Of a stretch of DNA of 64,000 nt, positions 56,992 to 64,000 are shown piece by piece; positions within the stretch are counted from its first letter, which is position 1, and each line of letters opens with the position of its first letter. The DNA lies in the NCBI GenBank assembly GCA_018340375.1, contig JAFFJZ010000004.1:49578001-49642000 (forward strand), written 5' to 3'. Source of the DNA: Gonatopus flavifemur (taxonomy: Eukaryota > Arthropoda > Insecta > Hymenoptera > Dryinidae). Under the pieces are notes generated by a model, which was not told the origin of the DNA, did not search any database, and was given only the letters and a program-made list of their open reading frames with translations. Made by a program: the position numbers and the translations under genes.

Positions 56992-57847
56992 ATGTGGGGA
57001 CATTATTTGGAATCGGTTCTATGAAAGTGCATTGATATCCGGATTCTTATGAGGACTCTTGGTAACTAGGGTGGACCGAAAAACCCGAATTTTCGAATTC
57101 CGGAATCTAATGGCGCGGAAAAGTTGCCTTGGAGAAATACAAATCGAACCCAAGAAGAAAAATTCAGATCGGTCAAGATGTGCCTTGGCGCATCTACTTT
57201 GAAATGTCTCAACTTTGACAATTTTCGATGAATAACATATATCTTCTCGAACATGTCTATATTTCACTTTGCAGCATCAGAAAAGAATTGTTCAGCATAT
57301 AGACAGAGTATATATTGGGAGATTCTTTTTTGCCAATTGAATTTTTAAGATGCATTCACTCGAGAAAAAAAGAAACATTTTTTCGTGACGCAATCTATTA
57401 ACCACCCAATAAAAATCCATCGTTGTCAATGATCATTTTTATTGCCGAGTCGTGTTATAATATGCTATTCCTAATGAAGATGCAACCCTGTCACATGAAG
57501 ACTCTTGATATCCTCAGGAGTTGCAAACCTTAGACTGAATTCCTAATCCGTCATTTATTGGTGTGGTGATACACTCCCACGTTTCTAGCTTCTACGTGAA
57601 AATTGAATTTGTACAATGACTAAAACCTAAGACATTGTTCGAGGTCTCCAAACACATCGATTACTGTTATGATTATGCACAGGTCCTCGAACTGATCAAT
57701 TCGTTGCTTAGAAGGTTTTCGAAATGATCGTTTCGTCGTATTTGTGAGTTCATACCAAGTCCTCGTATTGATCAATCCCCTTCAAGGAATGCTCTGGAGA
57801 CTTACCTATTCGCAACGAGGACTTCCATGTATTCGCGAACCAGATAA

Positions 57848-58190
57848 CCCAGCCAACAATACTAGAGAAGCGCTCCTAGAAGCGAGCGGTAGTAGTGCTT
57901 CCTGATGAAAATTTTTCCCTAATGGTAGCGAAATTCCAACAGTGCTATTAGAAGCGAGTGGTAGTACTGCTTTCCCACCTAAATTGGTATCTTTTGGTAG
58001 CAAGACTGTGGGAATACTCCTAGAAGTGAGTGGCAGCAACGCTCCCGTATGAAAATGTCTTTCTTATGGAAGCAAGATTGCAGAAGCGCTTCTTGGAGCG
58101 AGTGGTAGTAATGCTTTCTGATGAAAGTTTCTTTTTAATAGTAGCAAAATCCTATTAGCGCTTCTATGAGCAAGCGGTAGCAGCGCTACT
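57848..58190. repeat. CCCAGCC MITE remnant with about 85-bp internal repeats
   Basis: It starts CCCAGCCAACAATAC like the 12745 MITE. Four units of GCGCTnCTAGAAGCGAGYGGTAGTAnTGCTTYC...GGTAGCAA follow. I could not find the right end. Confidence 0.6.
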
Positions 58191-58830
58191 TTCAGAGAAG
58201 AGGATGCGCGAAACCCAGTTAAGTGTACTTCTATGAGACAGTTTTATATGCATTATTAGTTACGCGTCAACACCAGTGATAACTTGCACGCAGTGTTCGT
58301 CGAAAAATAATAATACCAAAATAATGACCGAAAGTGATCTTTTCTTTGAGAAAAATATCGTATATTAAGGTACGTAATTATGATCATTTCAATTTATGCA
58401 TGTAACATAAAATACCTTATTGCCGACCTCATCTCCTCAACCTAATTTTCCGACCGCTTCGCACTTTTTTGGATAAATATTTGTATATCCATGTAAATGA
58501 ATTGAATTTAGTATAAATGTGCAGACAGATCATGTGCTCGCCCTTGTTCATGAAATACCAACGCTTATGATCATTTCTTTTTTTTCTGATGTAAATGATT
58601 ATAGGATTCAGGAGAGTTATCGCAAATATATGACTATACCTTATTATAACCTCATCCATACCTCATTATAAGATGAAAGGACATCGTTTTATTTATCGGA
58701 AGTGAGATTTTCTTTACAAAATATAGTGTAACCCTTCTGTTACCTACATGACACAACGCGAGTTAGTCCTCCATTTACATGAAATTTCACATGATACATA
58801 TCCATGATATGTATCACACATATCAATGAA

Positions 58831-59095
58831 TTGAATTGATGAAGGATTGTGTTTGAACGTATCCAACTGTCTGGTGTAGTTAAACGTCTAAAATTGTCTA
58901 GATATAAATGATTTTTAAAAATTCTATAATATTACAACGTATTGAAAAAAATACTTCTTATGGCTCAAAAAAATTTTTTTCAATACGTTGTAATATTATA
59001 GAATTTTTAAAAATCATTCATATCTAGACAATTTTGGACGTTTAACTACACCAGACAGTTGGATACGTTCAAACACAATCCTTCATCAATTCAAT
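58831..59095. mobile_element. 265-bp near-perfect palindrome (foldback MITE)
   Basis: Arms of about 120 bp, TTGAATTGATGAAGGATTGT... and its inverse, differ at about two to three positions. The centre is short (about 58953-58972). No duplication was resolved. Confidence 0.88.
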
Positions 59096-59131
59096 TTGAA
59101 TACAAGACTCATTCGAATACACTGAGAACCC

Positions 59132-59248
59132 AGTGGAGCCTTCCGAAGTAGCTGATCTGATCATCTGGTCATGATCACCTTTGATTGGTTGAGAAAGTGA
59201 TCTGGTCATGACCAGATGATCAGGCCAGCTACTTCGGAAGGCTCCACT
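59132..59248. repeat. 117-bp hairpin sharing a motif with 48965-49010
   Basis: AGTGGAGCCTTCCGAAGTAG pairs with CTACTTCGGAAGGCTCCACT, and the inner GATCATCTGGTCATGATC / GATCTGGTCATGACCAGATGATC arms continue the stem. TTCCGAAGTAGCTGA corresponds to TTACGAAGTAGCTGA of the hairpin at 48965. Confidence 0.82.
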
Positions 59249-60010
59249 TTCTTTGACTGGAAGAAAATTTTCTTTCCTCCCAATCTAATGAACCTTGCTT
59301 TCAATGAAAAAATTCAGGTCAATGGAAACATTTTACATTTAATTGAAACTATATTTTGCAAGTTTGCAAAGGAATATATTTTACGAATTTTTCTGTTTCA
59401 ATTCAATGAAGAATGTTTTTATTGAACTGAATTTTTTTCATTGAAAACCAGATTTATTAGAATGGGGGCAAAGAAAATTTTCTTCCGGTCAAATAAATTC
59501 AGTTCTCAGTGTAAGCATAGTTGAGCTAATTACCAATCTCACCGAGTCAAGGCAGGTTTATATTTGAACGTTCAACTGTGGTGCATATATGCAACTATAG
59601 TTGGGTCCGCAATTCGCTTTCTCACTCAGTGTACACTGTAAAAAACAGTTCCAAAAGAGTGGAAAAATTTTTTGTAAAATCTCAAACAATTTTCGTCAGT
59701 TGAAAAACATTCTTTGGAAAGTCACGGAAATTGTTTGAAAATTCACATGAAATGTTTCAATTTCCAAATAATCTGAAAATTTATAAATCTGTAAGTTTTT
59801 CACCATACTTTTTTCCTTGAAAATTTACAAATATTTTCAACAGTGTGAAACATTGATATCACATCTATTCAAATGTACTGAGCCTATTCAGAGGATATTC
59901 CAAATATTTAACGTTCATTCGAGCAACCTTCAATTGAAATTCCATCGACTATTCGATTACTTATGCTCTATGAATTTAGGTAGAACATATGAGGCAGTCT
60001 CAATCGTATA
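59249..60010. other. Non-coding; no gene recognised
   Basis: AT-rich, with imperfect inverted pairing between about 59255-59280 (GACTGGAAGAAAATTTTCTTT) and about 59465-59490 (AAAGAAAATTTTCTTCCGGTC), probably a decayed foldback MITE. Confidence 0.45.
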
Positions 60011-60161
60011 CCCTAGTGAAAATGGGAGCATAAAAAGGATGAGAAGCGACGCGGAAGAATACATGTAACAGTATTTGAGCGCGAAATAAGCAAAAATTGA
60101 AACATTTCACGCTTCATTTGTTCCAATATTCGCTTCCGGAGCGTGGACATTTTCACCAGGG
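60011..60161. mobile_element. 151-bp MITE (CCCTAGTG ends, TA duplication)
   Basis: CCCTAGTGAAAATGGGAGC at the left, GGACATTTTCACCAGGG at the right, TA on both sides (60009-60010, 60162-60163). Confidence 0.72.
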
Positions 60162-60744
60162 TATACATACATATGCAGCGTATGCTGTTGAAAAACACGA
60201 AATTTTCTGGTACCGTGAGTGATGTAAAACTTCTATTCATAATGCATTTCTACAGCACATTCTGGTTTCACTAGAATTTTTCATATTTGCGTCGAATTTT
60301 ATGTATTTTATGTTTTAATTTCATGAATTTTTATAATTCTACAGTAATTTTTCTATACATGGAGAAAAATAATGTAGGGAAGTAGTATTATTTTGTCAAA
60401 TGTCGTCGCAATTGTCTGATGGTCTCAGAGGCTTTTTTACCGAATGTAGTAAAAATTATTACAGTTGTAATTTTTTATTCCACTCGTTGAGGAGTACTTC
60501 TCAAAAGATGAGATCTAACAGTATTAATTCACTACCCTGGCGGAAAAATTTGGTTGAATTTTGTTCACTTTTGAATAAAATTCACTGAAAATCCTCAAAC
60601 TTCAACAAACTTCAATGGAAGTCAACCAATTTCACTGAAAATTACTTAATTTCATGGATAATTATTGAATTTCACCGATACCTAACGATGATAAGTCATT
60701 TGTTGTGTTGCCTCTGTTACACACATGAGAGGCACCGCAAGAAT

Positions 60745-63700
60745 ATGGGATGGAACAGGCAACGATTCAGAAAACCATCGAAAACTGGTTTATACAAGCC
60801 CGTTATCGTAGAGAATTATGAAGATGTCGGCCTTTTTTCGCCTGTAAACTTGGAAGAAGCTTCTAACGATCTAGACCATTCGGAAATATTGATCAAAGGC
60901 ACGAATAAGGATAAACCCGGAGTGAGAATCGAAGCTGAATGCGAAAATGAATCTGAATCCGAAGGCGAATCCGAATCCGAATCCGAATCCGAGGATGAAT
61001 CCAAATCCGAATCCGATGCAAATAACAAAGAAAACCAAGACACGTTTCCTAAAAGAACATACCGTAAAAGTAAGTTACATAGTTATTTAGTGTTTTGTCA
61101 AAGTTGATTCAATCTGTAATACAATATATTTCATTTATAGATTCAATTGCTGGAGAAAGCAGTTTCAAAAATAAACCAACTGTTGCATCGAATCATGGAA
61201 CCAAACCCACAAAAAGTATAACTAGGCCTCGCAAGAATATACATCCAAATGCTTATAATTCATGTGAGAGGAAATTTTTTACTTACACCGAAGTTGAATG
61301 GAAAGAAGTTGTTAATAACATCGTAAAACGTAGTATGCTATGCCGTACAAAGATTTGAAAAAATCAGAATTCAATTCTCCAAATTTAAATGCATAAATTA
61401 GGAATTTTTGTCAATTCATCTCTCATTATCTGCTGGCTAATTTATATTCCAAAAACAACTCTCTGGACAACATAGGAAGTCTCATAAACGTTTCGGAAAC
61501 GTACTGTTGCTTTCGCGTGTTTTGGTCCCCATGGAGCAACTGAAACAGCACTCGAAGGTTTTTAAAGCTTGTATTACATGCAAGCGTTTGCTGCACGCGA
61601 CATTACACAAAAGGAGAGGTCACATGTTTTCCTCTAGAACTTTTCTCTTTATCTAATGACATCGCATGCGGCAAACGCACGCATGTGATTTCACCTGAGA
61701 ACGTTCTACACGGAGAGAACTTGCGAGATATTATATCATAACATTTTCATGATTTTTCTACTTGCGGTTAGGTGTTTTTTTTTCATCTTGGATTGCGTAG
61801 AAGAACATTACAACATCGGAGATTATAAATCTCGAATTCTGTGATATTAATTCACTGTGAAGTTGGGAATCTAAAACCAAGATGTTTGGTGATAAAACCC
61901 ACCAATCGGTTGATTCCGTTTCACGTCAATTGTGGGATAAAAAATCACGGAACGGTTAGGTGATGTAATATCTTGCGAGTTATTTCTGTGTAAGAACGTC
62001 CAAAGATTTTTAAAACATCTTCAGAACGTTTTAAAAACTTCCAAGGAACTAGGTGCTGTTAGGGAACTTTTCCAAACGTATACAGTACCTTCCCTACTGA
62101 TATTCCTGAATACGTTTTGAGCACATTTTTCTTACTCAATACGGGACGTTCTCACCTCCCTCCTCGCTCTTTCCCGCTCTTTCTCGCTCGTTCTCGTTCT
62201 TTCCTGGACATGCTCCCATGAAAACTAACCTTCACAAACACGAAGTCAGACGATGGATATGAATGGAACCAAACGAAACATTCGCATGTCTCTGGAACCG
62301 GTGATGCCAGAAAATCCAAGAAAAACCCCAACTTTTACCCCCTCTACACAGTCAGATTTCTTTTGTCGGTCGTTTCGTTGTGTGTGTGAGATTCCTTCAC
62401 GGATAGAGCATGATGGAGAGGGCAAAACTTGGATTCCTGCATCACTGCCTGGGACATGTATGCGACGCTTTTAGAACATTCTGAAACGTTGTTTGCGCGT
62501 TCTCTGTGAAACCAAACACGTTTTTTTCGACGTTCAGAAGACCTCACGGTGCCGTATGGATTGTTTAACGTATCCAATATATCTATTCTATTCTCTTTCT
62601 TTTCTTTTCCACGTTTTCAACATCTTGAATCAAAAAATTCTGCTTTTCCTTTTTTTTTCTTAAATATTGAAAATGCACTATTCTCTTCACAGTTGAATCC
62701 ACCGTCCTGGCGAATTTGTCAATAAATTCCGACAAATTGGATTATTTGACGGATGTAGCGGAATCTGTAGCACGTAAACTGAGACACATGACATCATCCG
62801 GTACGTTTGAAAATGAAGTGTGTTCGGAAGAAGTGAGACGACGATTTCCGGCGAAAGCTCCTGATGAGATCACCGATCCGGAGGCTGACTTACGTGCCAA
62901 TGAGCAACTTTGTGATCAAATCGTACGTCATGTGAAGGAGTAACAACACAGATAACATACCGTTACGAAGCGACACACGTGGATAAGCTTATACAAGCAA
63001 ATTGCATGCAAACCTGGGGGGAGGAGGGCTTCCAAATATTATTTGGAAAGATATTATAGGTTCTCAGTACCAGTGCCATCTTTTTTTTCACGTTACTTAC
63101 ATTGATCTGAACATTCATTTGGAAATTCATGTCAATTTTGCATGATAAAAATGAGTGTTCATTCAAAAGTTCTAATTATAAAAAAGTTATTTTAATCTCA
63201 TATATTGATACAAAAAACACCAACTTTGGGAATTATTGAAAATCTTCATTCAATTTTAATAATAATTGATGTTCGAAGTTATTTTTTTTCAATCGACCTC
63301 TCAACAAAGATAATACTGATTAGTATTATTCAATCTCGCAGCTCTGTATAAAACACTCATTTTTATCATAGATATAATCTGAATCTTATGAATAAATAAA
63401 AAAATCCTTAAAGTAACGAGGAAAGTACCGAAAGTCGTTATTAGTTACCAAGAATTAGTAACGACGGTATCGTTATCGTTACTTGCTGGAAAATGTAACG
63501 TGTTACCAAGTAACGAATAACGTAAGGAGGAACTCCCTTACATTTCGTCCGTTACTTCCGAACCCAGCAATTCACAGATATAACTCACACGCGCAGCAGT
63601 CATCAATGAACTTGTCGCGTGCCTCTCTTTCTTCAGAATTCTTTATCTCACACCCTCATCTATTGCTTATAAGGGGACTCTGCTGTACTATAGTCAACAG

Positions 63701-63918
63701 CACTTGTTATAGTTTAATATATATAAAGTACTTGTTTCTCTTTTAGGTACTATTAATCAGAGAACAGGGCGGTAAAGATGTTAAAGACACAACAGAGCGG
63801 GTGCTTGCACAATTTTTTAACGATTCACTGGCAGTGAAATATTCGTGGAGAGGACGACAGAAAAAGGGAATCGGCAAATTACCACTGCAACACTTGAAAC
63901 TTGTGCAGCTTATTCAAA
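60745..63918 (+). CDS. Spliced DUF4806-type protein, continues past the window
   Basis: Four exons are inferred. Exon 1 ends at 61069 (AAAA|GTAAGT); its start is uncertain, with ATG 60739 or 60688 possible. Exon 2 runs 61141 to about 61344. Exon 3 runs 62693-62922 (|GTACGT). Exon 4 runs 63747-63918 (|GTAAGT), and the gene goes on. Phases agree at the 61069/61141 and 62922/63747 joins; the 61344/62693 join is less certain. Exon 1 contains a long acidic Ser/Glu run (about 60935-61020, repeated GAATCCGAATCC). Exons 3 and 4 together form a DUF4806 region: FPAKAPDEITDPEADL, then EQGGKDVKDTTERVL and LAVKYSWRGRQKKG. The closest parallel in the window is the gene at 43740-46975, so it may be transposon cargo. 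No stop interrupts the exons. Function unknown; it could also be a host gene. Confidence 0.55.
61345..62692 (+). other. Large intron of the DUF4806 gene
   Basis: No recognisable coding. Contains CGTTYTCTCGCTCTTTC-like repeats (62160-62210) and scattered AACGTTC/GAACGTT words (about 61480-62060, 62460-62530) that could be a degraded repeat. Confidence 0.4.
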
Positions 63919-64000
63919 GTAAGTCTCGTTTTCTTCATTTGTTATACAGGATGTTTCATAATTCACTGCAAAAACTCCTCAGACGTTATTCTGGAATTGA

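Larger units (their letters stand above)
56168..58830. other. Non-coding; MITE remnants and duplicated segments
   Basis: Two segments resemble each other: about 56380-56710 and about 57475-57800. Shared strings include CTCTTGATATCCTCAGGAGTTGCAAACCTTAGAC and GGTCCTCGAACTGATCAATT. This is a duplication of roughly 330 bp, spaced about 1.1 kb apart. MITEs are listed separately. No coding region recognised. Confidence 0.55.

Noticed and set aside
60816..61043. Minus-strand frame rich in Ser-Asp
   Set aside because: Antisense of the GAATCC repeat that encodes the Ser/Glu run of the plus-strand DUF4806 exon.
1..64000. CRISPR array, bacterial operons, or plasmid features
   Set aside because: Repeats are transposon arrays or MITEs, genes are spliced, and no prokaryotic signals are seen.

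Overview
This is an AT-rich eukaryotic window, most likely from an insect. The reasons are mariner, rosa-like, Transib, hAT, MULE and CACTA-like DNA transposons, a Ty3/gypsy retroelement with a tRNA-Ser-type primer site, spliced DUF4806-type genes, and dozens of foldback MITEs. I cannot name the species. I see no housekeeping gene. Nearly everything recognisable is mobile DNA, nested several layers deep.

Layout. (1) 1-3136: 3' part of a Transib (RAG1-like) transposon with a 120-bp tandem array before its right terminus. (2) 3137-9600: mostly non-coding DNA, one tRNA-like sequence, and a decayed CACTA-like transposase (7543-9597). (3) About 9600-21529: a decayed MULE/KDZ-type DDE transposase gene followed by a Ulp1/C48 protease region. 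It is interrupted by a complete Transib element (9717-13902, RSS-like termini) and by a hAT-type element (14927-18684, perfect 8-bp duplication CGAAGAGC). (4) About 21530-53168: a Ty3/gypsy provirus with gag carrying ten zinc knuckles, protease, RT/RNase H, integrase and a chuvirus-glycoprotein-like env. It is broken by nonsense and frameshift mutations and by six insertions: a 1.08-kb palindromic MITE, two mariners, a FLYWCH-MULE, a DD41D (rosa-like) mariner, and, inside its 3' LTR, a 10.6-kb CACTA-like element (42520-53143). (5) 53169-64000: non-coding DNA full of MITEs, then a second spliced DUF4806 gene that runs off the window (about 60745-63918+).

The most interesting unit is the 10,624-bp element at 42520-53143. 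It has CCCTAGTAGAAAT inverted termini, a TA duplication confirmed by the empty paralogous site in the 5' LTR, arrays of ACTGATCAGT-like subterminal repeats, an intact 639-codon transposase, and an apparently intact nine-exon DUF4806 gene. Smaller elements in the window (10530-10702, 54500-56167, 60011-60161, and a terminus near 4317) share its CCCTnGTRG-type ends and 2-bp duplications, so they look like non-autonomous relatives. The second striking unit is the Transib pair, whose ends start with the exact V(D)J heptamer CACAGTG followed after 11 bp by an A-rich nonamer-like box.

All protein assignments come from reading motifs. No database search was run. Intron boundaries are inferred from GT/AG signals and frame continuity. 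Insertion order is inferred from which sequence interrupts which.
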